Source of the DNA: an uncultured Candidatus Melainabacteria bacterium
Lineage (GTDB): Bacteria; Cyanobacteriota; Vampirovibrionia; Gastranaerophilales; Gastranaerophilaceae
Assembly (NCBI GenBank): GCA_934693235.1
Contig: CAKUUY010000013.1
Coordinates: forward strand, 1-41,012
Length of the DNA: 41,012 nucleotides
Direction of reading: 5' to 3'
Below the pieces are notes generated by a model that was given only the letters and a program-made list of their open reading frames with translations, searched no databases and had not been told where the DNA came from. The number at the start of each line of letters is the position of its first letter. Positions within the stretch are counted from its first letter, which is position 1. The position numbers and the translations under genes are program-made. This document shows positions 23,333 through 31,156 of the stretch, piece after piece.

Positions 23333-23592
23333 TAATCCTCCAACATGGCATTTATGGCATCTTTTGCGGTTTTATAAGGTTTAGAAAGATTTTTCTTATC
23401 CAAAACTTCTTGCATTGAAAGCTTTAATTTACTATTTGGTCGTTTTACTTCAAAAGGAAGTCCACCGGTCTCAATTGCAATTTTCAAAAATATTCTCACT
23501 GCAGTCGAAGTATCTAGTCCAAGGCTTGAAAAAAGTTCATCTGCTGCATTTTTTATCACATCATCAACACGTATTTGCAAAGTTTTAGACAT
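23332..23592 (-). CDS. dinJ: DinJ/RelB-family antitoxin
   Basis: The 86-residue protein has an N-terminal ribbon-helix-helix segment (MSKTLQIRVDDVIKNAADELFSSLGLD) with STAVRIFLKIAIETGGLPFEV, the diagnostic RelB/DinJ sequence. A C-terminal part wraps the toxin. It represses its own operon together with YafQ. AAGGAG precedes ATG 23592. Palindromes lie in the promoter region at 23606-23656. Confidence 0.94.
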   Translation of the reverse strand: MSKTLQIRVDDVIKNAADELFSSLGLDTSTAVRIFLKIAIETGGLPFEVKRPNSKLKLSMQEVLDKKNLSKPYKTAKDAINAMLED

Positions 23593-23605
23593 TTAATTCT
23601 CCTTT

Positions 23606-23656
23606 TTGTAATACAATTATATTTATTTGTAATTACATTATAATACATTTGTATTA
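23606..23656. promoter_or_regulatory. Operator-like palindromes upstream of dinJ-yafQ
   Basis: Three related palindromes are TTGTAATACAA, TGTAATTACA and TAATACATTTGTATTA (the last at 23641-23656), all variants of TGTA...TACA. They overlap the expected promoter, as required for antitoxin autoregulation. Confidence 0.6.
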
Positions 23657-23682
23657 GTTTTTCAACCCATTGAACAAACTTT

Positions 23683-24597
23683 TTATGCTCTTGGATGGGC
23701 TTGGTTGTAGACTTCTTTTAGGTGTTGAGTTGAGACGTGGGTGTAGATTTGGGTGTTAGAAATGCTTGCGTGTCCAAGAAGTTCTTGTACAATTCTTAAA
23801 TCCGCGCCGTTTTCAATTAAGTGTGTTGCAAAACTATGACGAAAAACATGTGGAGTTACGTGTTTTGGTAAATTAATTTTTTCCACAACTTCATTAATTA
23901 CATTTCGGACAGTTCTTGTTTGAAGCCTGAAACCGGTATTGTTTATGAAAACAGGTGAGTCTTCGTTTTGCGGAGGAACGGGAAAACCTTTAGGGATTAG
24001 TGCCCGTGCGCTTTCAATATATCTTTCGAGAAAGTTTTTAGCTCTGTCTGTTACAAGAATAATTCTCTCTTTTGAACCTTTACCAAAAACCCTAATTTCA
24101 TTATGTTCTAGGTTCAAGTCCCCAAAATTCAAACCTGAAAGTTCTGAAATACGCATTCCTGTGGCCCAAAGAAGTTCTAAAATTGTTCTGTTACGATATC
24201 CTGCTGGCGTTTCTATTTTAGTGTTATTCAAAATTTGTTCAACTTCGTCCGGTGTCAAAAATTTTGGTAATGATTTTGGGCGTTTGGGGTTGTTCAAATT
24301 CATTGCAGGGTTTGAGTCGATTTTTCGTTCTCTATACAAATATTTGTAAAAAGTTCTTAATGAAGCAATTTTTCTTGCGACTGTAGTTTTTTTATAATTA
24401 AACTTTTGTATAAAATGTATATAATCTCTTATTTTTGAAAAATTTACGTTCTCACAACACTCTTCATCCATCCATACAAGAAAGCTTAAAATGTCTGAAC
24501 AATAAGCTTTTGCAGTGTGTTCCGAAAAGTTTTTTTCTGCTATTATATAAGACTTAAAATCTTCTAAATCTTGTTTTGAATTTGAGTTAATTCCCAT
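23683..24597 (-). CDS. Tyrosine recombinase, XerC/XerD type (second paralog)
   Basis: The 304-residue protein has the core-binding domain at about 5-95 and the catalytic set R149 (TGMRISEL), K173 (FGKGSKER), H250 and R253 (TPHVFRHSFATHL), H276 (LLGHAS) and Y285 (TQIYTH). It differs clearly from the paralog at 3481-4341 but is the same length class, consistent with the XerC and XerD subunits of chromosome dimer resolution. The assignment between C and D is left open. It lies beside a toxin-antitoxin pair, but nothing suggests it is the integrase of an element. Confidence 0.93.
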   Translation of the reverse strand: MGINSNSKQDLEDFKSYIIAEKNFSEHTAKAYCSDILSFLVWMDEECCENVNFSKIRDYIHFIQKFNYKKTTVARKIASLRTFYKYLYRERKIDSNPAMNLNNPKRPKSLPKFLTPDEVEQILNNTKIETPAGYRNRTILELLWATGMRISELSGLNFGDLNLEHNEIRVFGKGSKERIILVTDRAKNFLERYIESARALIPKGFPVPPQNEDSPVFINNTGFRLQTRTVRNVINEVVEKINLPKHVTPHVFRHSFATHLIENGADLRIVQELLGHASISNTQIYTHVSTQHLKEVYNQAHPRA

Positions 24598-24718
24598 AAT
24601 TTTTTATCGCCTTTTTATATACGCTTTCTACTACATTTATATTATTGCTTTTTTACACATACTATTATACAATACTTTTATAAGAATTAAAATAATTAAT
24701 TATCCTGCAGGAGATAAC

Positions 24719-26581
24719 ATGAATTATAAAAAATTATTAACATCATCAATTGTCGTTATGGCTGCTTTGTCTTTGCAAGCTAATGCGAAAGAATTACAGG
24801 CACAAGTACAAAGAAATACAACAACTGTTCCTAACATTTATTCCCAACAAAGTGTCGCTCCGGTTAAGTCGGTTTCTCAACCGTATCCGGAAATTGCAAA
24901 GCTCATTGAATACAATCATTGTGATGAAGCAGATGTTAAATTGAAAGAAATGATTGAAACTAAGCCAAATGATATTAATTTACAGGCATTAAGAGCTGTT
25001 TCTATGGCTAAGCAACATAAACTTGAACCTGCTCAGTTTGAATTAAATAAACTCTTAAAGAAAGCTCCTAACAATCCGATTTTGCACTATGCCCAAGGGT
25101 ATGTTTATATGCAACGTCAAACAGCTTCTGATGTAGATTACATCAAAACAACCAGAGGACTTATTAATTCTGCGATAAAAGAATTTGTTACAGCAGTAAA
25201 TCTTGATTCAAAATACTACCAAGCATATAATGCAATGGGTGTTGCAACATTGAAATTAGGCAATAGAAATGATGCATTGGATTTGTTTAATACATCTTTA
25301 AAAATTAATCCGGGGTTTGCAAATGCTCACGATAACGTTGGTGTTGTTAAAATGATGAATGGCGATTTGGATGGAGCAGAAAAAAGTTTTATGAGTGCAA
25401 TGAAATACAACACTCATAACCCTACAGCGTGGTATCATATGTCACAAGTTGAAACTCGTAGAGGAAATTATTCAAAAGCTTTAACTTGGGTTAACCACTC
25501 ATTGCACGTAAATCCAAATTCATCTCCGGCATTGACTTTACAAGGTGAATTATATTTGAAACAAGGTAACCAGGCAGCGGCAATCAATTCATTTAAAAAA
25601 GCTCAGCTTGTAAAACCTGAAAACTCAAGACCTTATATGAACCTTGCAACTATTTACGAAAATCGAGCAGATGAAGAGTTTGCGATGGAACAATTAAAGA
25701 CTGCTCTTGCAATTAATCCGAACAATTCAGAAAGTAAATTGAGAATTGCAAATATGGCATTGCATATCAGAAAATATGATCAAGCTTTGGATTACTATTC
25801 TAAACTTGTTGGTGACACAACATATAATGATGATGCTATTGTCGGTCTTGCTAACACATATTATGAAATGGCAAAAGATCGTGGTGAAAACAACGGTATT
25901 ACTACAAATAAAGAAGTTTACCTTGCCTATGACTACGTAAATAAAGCAATTGAAAAATGTCCTGAAGATTTGGAACTTCACCTTGCAAAATTGAAACTTG
26001 CAAAACTTATTCACCAAGATCCATTGTCTCGCGACAGTTTGAATTACATTGTACAAGCTGCCGGAAACAACTTGATGGATAGTGTAATCAAGGGTGAAGC
26101 GTACCTTGCTTTAGGTCGAGAAAAAGACGCTGTTTATACGTTTGAAAATGCAGTTAATTTCTCAAATTCTGTTGATGACGATTTGTACTTAGCAGAAATT
26201 TTGGTGCATAACAAACAGTTCCGAACTGCAAGATTAGCTCTACAAAAGGCTTTGATGAAAGATCCTGATAACGTTATCGCTAAAAACGGTATTGAGTATA
26301 TTAATCTTTGCGAAACAAAATCAAACGAATTCTTTGATATTGCTCAACACGAATATCAAGAAAATAACTATGCATCAGCAATTGAATACTGTAATCGTGC
26401 AATCGATTTTTATCATAACAGTCCGCAGATTGCTAAGTTGAAAGCTATGTCTTATGAAAAAGAATTGAACTACCGTGGAGCAGTAAAATACTATCAACAG
26501 TACTTGGCACTTAACCCTAATGCTGCAGATAGAGATGATGTAATGAAACGTATTGAAAAAATGCGTCCAAAATCTAATTAA
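24719..26581 (+). CDS. Secreted TPR-repeat protein
   Basis: The 620-residue protein has a Sec signal peptide (1-23, ending LQANAKE). It then has an array of tetratricopeptide repeats from about residue 55 to the end, with canonical W/L-G-A-P spacing such as AYNAMGVATLKLGNRNDALDLFNTSLKINP and AWYHMSQVETRRGNYSKALTWVNHSLHVNP. TPRs form scaffolds for protein assembly, here in the periplasm or at the surface. A strong SD (CAGGAGAT) precedes ATG 24719. It overlaps the following small gene by one base (TAATG). Confidence 0.9.
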   Translation: MNYKKLLTSSIVVMAALSLQANAKELQAQVQRNTTTVPNIYSQQSVAPVKSVSQPYPEIAKLIEYNHCDEADVKLKEMIETKPNDINLQALRAVSMAKQHKLEPAQFELNKLLKKAPNNPILHYAQGYVYMQRQTASDVDYIKTTRGLINSAIKEFVTAVNLDSKYYQAYNAMGVATLKLGNRNDALDLFNTSLKINPGFANAHDNVGVVKMMNGDLDGAEKSFMSAMKYNTHNPTAWYHMSQVETRRGNYSKALTWVNHSLHVNPNSSPALTLQGELYLKQGNQAAAINSFKKAQLVKPENSRPYMNLATIYENRADEEFAMEQLKTALAINPNNSESKLRIANMALHIRKYDQALDYYSKLVGDTTYNDDAIVGLANTYYEMAKDRGENNGITTNKEVYLAYDYVNKAIEKCPEDLELHLAKLKLAKLIHQDPLSRDSLNYIVQAAGNNLMDSVIKGEAYLALGREKDAVYTFENAVNFSNSVDDDLYLAEILVHNKQFRTARLALQKALMKDPDNVIAKNGIEYINLCETKSNEFFDIAQHEYQENNYASAIEYCNRAIDFYHNSPQIAKLKAMSYEKELNYRGAVKYYQQYLALNPNAADRDDVMKRIEKMRPKSN

Positions 26582-26889
26582 TGAAATGTCTCCTGTGCGT
26601 AATACAGGGGAGTAAATACAAAACCCAGACTAAAATGAAAAAATTCGATATTCGAAAAACATTTGATATATTTTTGAGAGAGCCCATCAGCGTACTAACT
26701 GAGGGGCTGTTTCAACTTGTCAACATTGAGAACAATATTTTTAGTCAAAAACCTTATGTGAATGTGGATTTTGTCAATAAAAAAACGCAAATCACTGTTG
26801 TAAACAGTGAAAAGATGTACAATTTGTTTCAAAGAGTCTTGTTTAAAAAGAAATTGGAAAAGCAAAAAGAAAAAGCAATTAATAAATAA
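26581..26889 (+). CDS. Small hypothetical protein coupled to the TPR gene
   Basis: The 102-residue frame starts at ATG 26581, which overlaps the TPR stop codon in TAATG, favouring translational coupling. An in-frame ATG at 26635 (MKKFDIRKTFDIF) is an equally plausible start and would give 84 residues. Neither has an SD; a CTCCTGT...ACAGGGGAG hairpin (26590-26612) lies between. The protein is Lys-rich at its C-terminus (FKKKLEKQKEKAINK) and has no signal or membrane segment. No family is recognised. Confidence 0.55.
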   Translation: MKCLLCVIQGSKYKTQTKMKKFDIRKTFDIFLREPISVLTEGLFQLVNIENNIFSQKPYVNVDFVNKKTQITVVNSEKMYNLFQRVLFKKKLEKQKEKAINK

Positions 26890-26934
26890 GTTACTAGGGC
26901 ACTAGGGGCTTATAGCTTAAAAGTAACTAAGCGA

Positions 26935-27012
26935 AACTGTCATTGCGAAGTGAAAAGAAATACAGGGATGGTAAAAATTTTTGAGTATACGCTGTAGCAA
27001 TCCCATTCAATT
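26935..27012. repeat. REP-like dispersed element, inverse of 18033-18110
   Basis: It reads AACTGTCATTGCGAAGTGAA at one end and GCTGTAGCAATCCCATTCAA at the other; the reverse complement matches 18033-18110 at both ends with a diverged middle. Confidence 0.68.
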
Positions 27013-27104
27013 TTATTAATATTTCTTATTTCCTCTATTTGTAGGATTAAAATATTTCCGATATATTATAAAATATAAATGGGTTAAATATTGGGGTAGT
27101 TATT

Positions 27105-27311
27105 ATGGAAGATGTGTTTTATCCGCAAAACAACGGTGATATTTCGTCATCAATTACGCAAAGTTGGACTGAACAAGCACTTGAATGTTATTCCATAAAG
27201 TGTAATTGTTCTCAATGCTCACTTAAAAATGGTCACTATTCATTTAAATGCCAAATGCCAAAAGTTATAGATATTTTAATAAACGTGATTGGACATCCGC
27301 AAGCTATATAA
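27105..27311 (+). CDS. Five-cysteine mini-protein, paralog 2 (unknown function)
   Basis: The 68-residue protein is a homolog of 6753-6974: W-T-E-Q-A-L-E-C-Y-S-I-K-C-N-C-S-Q-C, then ten residues, K-C-Q-M, and VIGHPQ. Conserved parts are the aromatic-Thr start, all five cysteines, the KCQM motif and the Val-Ile-Gly-x-Pro tail; the N-terminal 18 residues and the loop differ. GGGG lies about nine bases before ATG 27105. It ends ten bases before the -10 of the tolC-like gene. The leader seen at the first paralog is not shared. Confidence 0.78.
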   Translation: MEDVFYPQNNGDISSSITQSWTEQALECYSIKCNCSQCSLKNGHYSFKCQMPKVIDILINVIGHPQAI

Positions 27312-27320
27312 TATTTGTTG

Positions 27321-27326
27321 TATAAT
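27321..27326 (+). promoter_or_regulatory. -10 element six bases before the tolC-like GTG start (leaderless)
   Basis: TATAAT at 27321-27326 is followed by six bases and GTG 27333. +1 would be the G of GTG. A second TATAAT is at 27307-27312. No clear -35. Confidence 0.55.
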
Positions 27327-27332
27327 ATTTTT

Positions 27333-28598
27333 GTGAAAAAGATTGTTATACTTTTTGTAGTTTTTATAATATCATTTATGCCGGCAAATGCAGAAATTGT
27401 AAAAATTTCGGCGGATGATGCTGTGCACTTGGCATTGGAGCACAACCTTGAATTACAAGCTAAACGCAAAGAAATCGATATTCTTAGACAAGAAGTAAAA
27501 ATGGCTAATGCGTTAAAAAATCCACAACTTCAATCGACTGTTTTAATCGGACACATTGGGCGTTCAAATGCAAGTCAAGCGGGAATTGCTTTACCGGTGG
27601 AAATTGCAAAAAGGGGAGTTCGCAAAAAAGCTGCAATTGCAAATATGAACTTACTTCAAGATGAAATTCGACAAGAGGAATTAAATCTAAAACTTGATGT
27701 AATGCGTGCATATTTTGACGTTGTATACATGAAATCCGTTGTATCAATTTTACAACAGCGCGAACAACTTTACCGTAAAATGAAACATGTTGCAGAAGCA
27801 AAACCAAAAAATTCCAAAAACTATGAAGTTGAAAAAATGCAATCTGATATCAAGCATAAAAAACAACTTATATCTTTGAACAAAGCAAAAGCTAATTTAA
27901 TTTCTGCACAATTCCATTTTAACAAAATTTTGAACCTGAAAGAAACCGACACAATGTACGATACAAGAGAAAATTCCTTGTTTCAGGAGCATATTTCTCT
28001 TTTAGATATTCAACTTCCGGAATATCAGACGATAGAAGAAGTTGCTATGAAATACAGTTATTCAATCAAAATTGCCTATGATACAATTGACAAATCTGAA
28101 AGAGAACTATCTGTGGCCAAGCACAAGCCAATTCCGGATTTGACGGTACTTGGCGGTTATGCTTTTTCCGGTGATGGAAACTATCATGGTGGTTACGTTG
28201 GTGGTTATTTGGATTTGCCGGTTTTATATTCTTACAGACCTGAAATTAACCGTGCAAAAATTGTTTTAGAAAGAGCCAAAATAGATAAGATTTCATTTGA
28301 AAACAAATTAAAATTTGCCTTAAAGGAGGATTTTAATAATTTTAAATATGCAAAAGAAAATATGGGCTACTATAAAGCAATTTTAAAAGAATCTGATAAC
28401 ATCTTAACAATGTCTGAACAACGTTATGCTGACGGGAAAACGACTCTTTTAAATTTATTTATCATAGAAAATTCTCACCAAGAAATTTTGAATGAATACA
28501 TCAGCGATATGCAGGTTTATTATGATTCGTATCTAGATCTAATTCATAACATGGGTCATGACATTTTGCTTGATGAAAAATCTTTGGATGATTTGTAA
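27333..28598 (+). CDS. TolC-like outer membrane efflux protein (OEP family)
   Basis: The 421-residue protein starts with a signal peptide (KKIVILFVVFIISFMPANA, cleavage after ANA). It then has the OEP pattern: ISADDAVHLALEHNLELQAKRKEID, long amphipathic coiled-coil helices, and a second AVAMKYSYSIKIAYDTI repeat half. Such trimers form the outer-membrane channel of type I secretion or efflux pumps; no membrane-fusion or inner-membrane partner is near. The open frame starts at a TTG at 27315, but that stretch contains the TATAAT; GTG 27333 starts the signal peptide and coincides with +1. Confidence 0.88.
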   Translation: MKKIVILFVVFIISFMPANAEIVKISADDAVHLALEHNLELQAKRKEIDILRQEVKMANALKNPQLQSTVLIGHIGRSNASQAGIALPVEIAKRGVRKKAAIANMNLLQDEIRQEELNLKLDVMRAYFDVVYMKSVVSILQQREQLYRKMKHVAEAKPKNSKNYEVEKMQSDIKHKKQLISLNKAKANLISAQFHFNKILNLKETDTMYDTRENSLFQEHISLLDIQLPEYQTIEEVAMKYSYSIKIAYDTIDKSERELSVAKHKPIPDLTVLGGYAFSGDGNYHGGYVGGYLDLPVLYSYRPEINRAKIVLERAKIDKISFENKLKFALKEDFNNFKYAKENMGYYKAILKESDNILTMSEQRYADGKTTLLNLFIIENSHQEILNEYISDMQVYYDSYLDLIHNMGHDILLDEKSLDDL

Positions 28599-28668
28599 TT
28601 TTGTTAAAATTAATGCTACTTTGAAAACCTTTTAGACAATAAGAACCTAGTGCCCTAGTAACTAAACT

Positions 28669-29343
28669 CTATTCTTCGTCTAATGCTTCTTTTATATATC
28701 TTGCAGGGTTGTCAATTAAGTACTGAAGTTCTCCCGGTTCTTTGATGTAACCAAAATCGTATTGATCTCCATCCCAAATAAAAGAAACCATTCCATAATC
28801 CATAATTCTTCCCATAGTTGTTTGAGAAAGTTCCAACATTTCAAGTTTTTTCAATGGAATATCTATTTCCATAGGATTTAGAACCCCAAGTTTTACGTGA
28901 GCATATTTTGTTGTAATAACAATTTTGTCTGAATTATATCTTAAAATTGGGTAAATTATAGGTGCTAAAATTAAAAATACTACAACCCAGCTGAAAAAAC
29001 TGTGAGTATTTAAAAATATAAACCAGAAATATAAAAAGAAAATCGGAGTTAAAAATATTGGCCAAAACAAAGCCATCCAATGTTTTTTTACATCATAAAT
29101 AACAAGTTCCTCGCTGTCATCTGATGGTAGAGTGAACTCCTCTTCCGCGTGAGTGTTTTCTACTGCAGGTTGCGGTTCGTAGTGATGAATTGTGTAATCT
29201 TCCGGAACTTCATTTTTTGGAGGCATTTCAATGTAAGGTCTTGAAATTACATCCGATTCCAATTCCTCTTCAAGCTTAGCTCCGCAATATCTACAAAATT
29301 TATCGTTTTCTTTTACCTGTTTTCCGCAATTTGGACAGAACAT
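28669..29343 (-). CDS. Zinc-ribbon and bacterial PH-domain membrane protein
   Basis: The 224-residue protein has a zinc ribbon at the N-terminus (C3, C6, C17, C20; CPNCGK...CRYCG). An acidic linker and two membrane segments follow (about 93-145). Last comes a C-terminal PH-like domain of the YdbS type (KIVITTKYAHVKLGVL...IPLKKLEMLELSQTTMGRIMDYG). The PH domain probably faces the cytoplasm. Its function is unknown; such proteins are often stress- or envelope-related. AGGAG precedes ATG 29343. It is divergent from bioB. Confidence 0.85.
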   Translation of the reverse strand: MFCPNCGKQVKENDKFCRYCGAKLEEELESDVISRPYIEMPPKNEVPEDYTIHHYEPQPAVENTHAEEEFTLPSDDSEELVIYDVKKHWMALFWPIFLTPIFFLYFWFIFLNTHSFFSWVVVFLILAPIIYPILRYNSDKIVITTKYAHVKLGVLNPMEIDIPLKKLEMLELSQTTMGRIMDYGMVSFIWDGDQYDFGYIKEPGELQYLIDNPARYIKEALDEE

Positions 29344-29427
29344 TGTTTTACTCCTTTGTGAACTGATTTTAGCATATCATTTGACTTTAGTCAATTATTG
29401 TTTTATCATCGGTAGCCGGAGGAAATT

Positions 29428-30345
29428 ATGATAAATAAACAAGAACTTTTTAGATTATATAATTTGGATTTGGATGAACTTTTAGAAATGTCATCAAAAT
29501 ATATAAAAGATGAAGTGGAATTTTGCTCATTAATTAATGCACGTAATGGCAAATGCTCTCAAAATTGTAAATATTGTGCGCAAAGTTCTCATTATAGAAC
29601 TAATATTGAATCTTACCCTTTAGTTGAAATTGATGAGGTTAAAAATGCTGCACTAGATGCAAAAGCTCATAAGGCTTCTCGTTTTGCAATAGTAACATCC
29701 GGCAAAACACCTGATGAAAGCGATTTTGATAAAATGCTTGAAATGATTAAAGAAATTAATAAAATTGATGGACTCAAAAGCTGTGCTTCAATTGGTATTT
29801 TAAATGATGAACAGGCAAGGAGACTTGCAGAATGTGGCTTGAGAAGATTTCATCATAATATTAATACTTGCAAATCATACTATCCTGACGTTTGCACAAC
29901 TCATACTTGGGAAGATAGAGTTAACACCTGTAAACTTGTAAAAAAATACGGTATGGAACTTTGCTGTGGTGTAATTTTAGGAATGGGGGAAACTGTTGAA
30001 CAACGTATCGAAATGGCGCTTGAACTTGCCGAAATTCAACCAAACTCAATTCCGATTAATATCTTAATGCCAATTCCTGAAACTCCATTCGAAAATTATG
30101 GAGATAAAATTGATGAAGAAAATGTTTTGAGAACTCTTGCAGTATTCAAAATAGCTAACCCTAACGCAGTTTTGCGTTTTTGCGGTGGAAGAATGAGATT
30201 GTCAGAAGAAAATCAACGCAAAGCTCTAAAAACTTGTGTTGAAGGGATTATGGTTGGAAATTACCTTACAACAATTGGTAAAAATCCAGATGAAGATATC
30301 AAAACAGTTGAAGAACTTGGAAAAACTATTGTAAAAAATTCTTAA
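29428..30345 (+). CDS. bioB: Biotin synthase
   Basis: The 305-residue radical SAM enzyme inserts sulfur into dethiobiotin as the last step of biotin synthesis. The 4Fe-4S cluster motif is C43-x3-C47-x2-C50 (GKCSQNCKYCAQ). Other markers are YCAQSSHY, the SCASIG strand, HHNINTCKSYYP, and PINILMPIPETPF. GGAGG precedes ATG 29428. No other bio genes are in the window, so the cell may take up or synthesise the precursor elsewhere. It may be co-transcribed with the following SLT gene (60-bp gap). Confidence 0.94.
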   Translation: MINKQELFRLYNLDLDELLEMSSKYIKDEVEFCSLINARNGKCSQNCKYCAQSSHYRTNIESYPLVEIDEVKNAALDAKAHKASRFAIVTSGKTPDESDFDKMLEMIKEINKIDGLKSCASIGILNDEQARRLAECGLRRFHHNINTCKSYYPDVCTTHTWEDRVNTCKLVKKYGMELCCGVILGMGETVEQRIEMALELAEIQPNSIPINILMPIPETPFENYGDKIDEENVLRTLAVFKIANPNAVLRFCGGRMRLSEENQRKALKTCVEGIMVGNYLTTIGKNPDEDIKTVEELGKTIVKNS

Positions 30346-30405
30346 TAATTCCTAAAGATTTTGTAACTTTTTGCCGTTAATATTTAGCGTAAGAAAGGTT
30401 ATAAA

Positions 30406-31128
30406 ATGAGTGGCGAAGAATTAAGACTAGCAGGTATAACACCATTAGAAAGTGATTACGAATATTATAACGGAGCACCGGTCGCAAATGCGAGTGGTGC
30501 TGTTGATGTGAGTGTTTTTGCGGAAGAACAGGCGCAGAAGAAAAAATCTTCAAACAAAAATACAAAAGCAAAACAAAATACCACAGCAGAAAAATTGCAT
30601 TCTGATTGGCAATTTGTTCTGGAAGCAGAATCGAAAATTAAGCAAAATAAAGTAAAATGCGATCCAAATATTTCTAAAAACTTTTTTGTACAAGTGGAAG
30701 ATAGCGCGAAACGCTTAAACTGCAAACCGGAAGATTTGGCTGCTATTATCTACAGGGAGTCTCATTTTGACCCTAGGGCTAAACAGGGGGAATATACCGG
30801 ATTAATTCAGATGAATAAAACTGCATTTGATAGTATTCCTGATAGAAAATGTACTTATTCACAATATTGCAGATTACCCAGAGAAAAACAACTTAAATAT
30901 GCAGAAAAATATCTAAAAATGCGTATTGAAGAAAAGGGTTTAAAAGGCAAAAAGCTAACCGGAGGTCAACTATATACTTTAGTATGGCGTCCAAATGACA
31001 TAAATAAACCACAAATAGTAACTCAAGCTCAAAAAAAAGTTAATGAGTCCAAACAAGTTCCGACAAAATTAAAACAAAAATTAGGAGCCTCTGAATCAAA
31101 GGGTAAAAAATTGAACGTGAAAACGTAG
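30406..31128 (+). CDS. Lytic transglycosylase-like protein (SLT domain), no signal peptide
   Basis: The 240-residue protein has an N-terminal Lys/Gln-rich region (40-80) and an SLT goose-lysozyme-like core at about 100-175, with E118 in IIYRESHFDP as the catalytic Glu and GLIQM (132-136) as the second motif. Such enzymes cleave the MurNAc-GlcNAc bond non-hydrolytically. No signal peptide or lipobox is seen, so how it reaches the wall is unclear; specialised secretion or lysis release are possible. AGAAAGG precedes ATG 30406. Confidence 0.8.
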   Translation: MSGEELRLAGITPLESDYEYYNGAPVANASGAVDVSVFAEEQAQKKKSSNKNTKAKQNTTAEKLHSDWQFVLEAESKIKQNKVKCDPNISKNFFVQVEDSAKRLNCKPEDLAAIIYRESHFDPRAKQGEYTGLIQMNKTAFDSIPDRKCTYSQYCRLPREKQLKYAEKYLKMRIEEKGLKGKKLTGGQLYTLVWRPNDINKPQIVTQAQKKVNESKQVPTKLKQKLGASESKGKKLNVKT

Positions 31129-31156
31129 AAATATCTTTAGATATTCGCGTGTCGGG

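Larger units (their letters stand above)
26890..28662. repeat. 17-bp perfect inverted repeats flanking the mini-protein and tolC-like genes
   Basis: GTTACTAGGGCACTAGG at 26890-26906 is the exact reverse complement of 28646-28662. Similarity continues inwards (CTTAT...CTAAAAGG against CTTATAGCTTAAAAGT). The arms contain a tandem 'nnACTAGG' octamer, echoing the 1883 and 3351 elements. The enclosed 1.7 kb carries the second mini-protein and the OEP gene but no transposase. Confidence 0.7.

Noticed and set aside
23641..23656. dif site for the Xer recombinases
   Set aside because: TAATACATTTGTATTA is one of three related palindromes in the antitoxin promoter and lacks the asymmetric 11-6-11 dif layout.
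23054..24597. Toxin-antitoxin plus tyrosine recombinase as an integrated element
   Set aside because: No flanking direct repeats or tRNA, and the recombinase is a Xer-type protein; adjacency alone is weak.
31130..31145. Terminator after the SLT gene
   Set aside because: AATATC-TTTA-GATATT is a short AT-rich stem without a following T-run.
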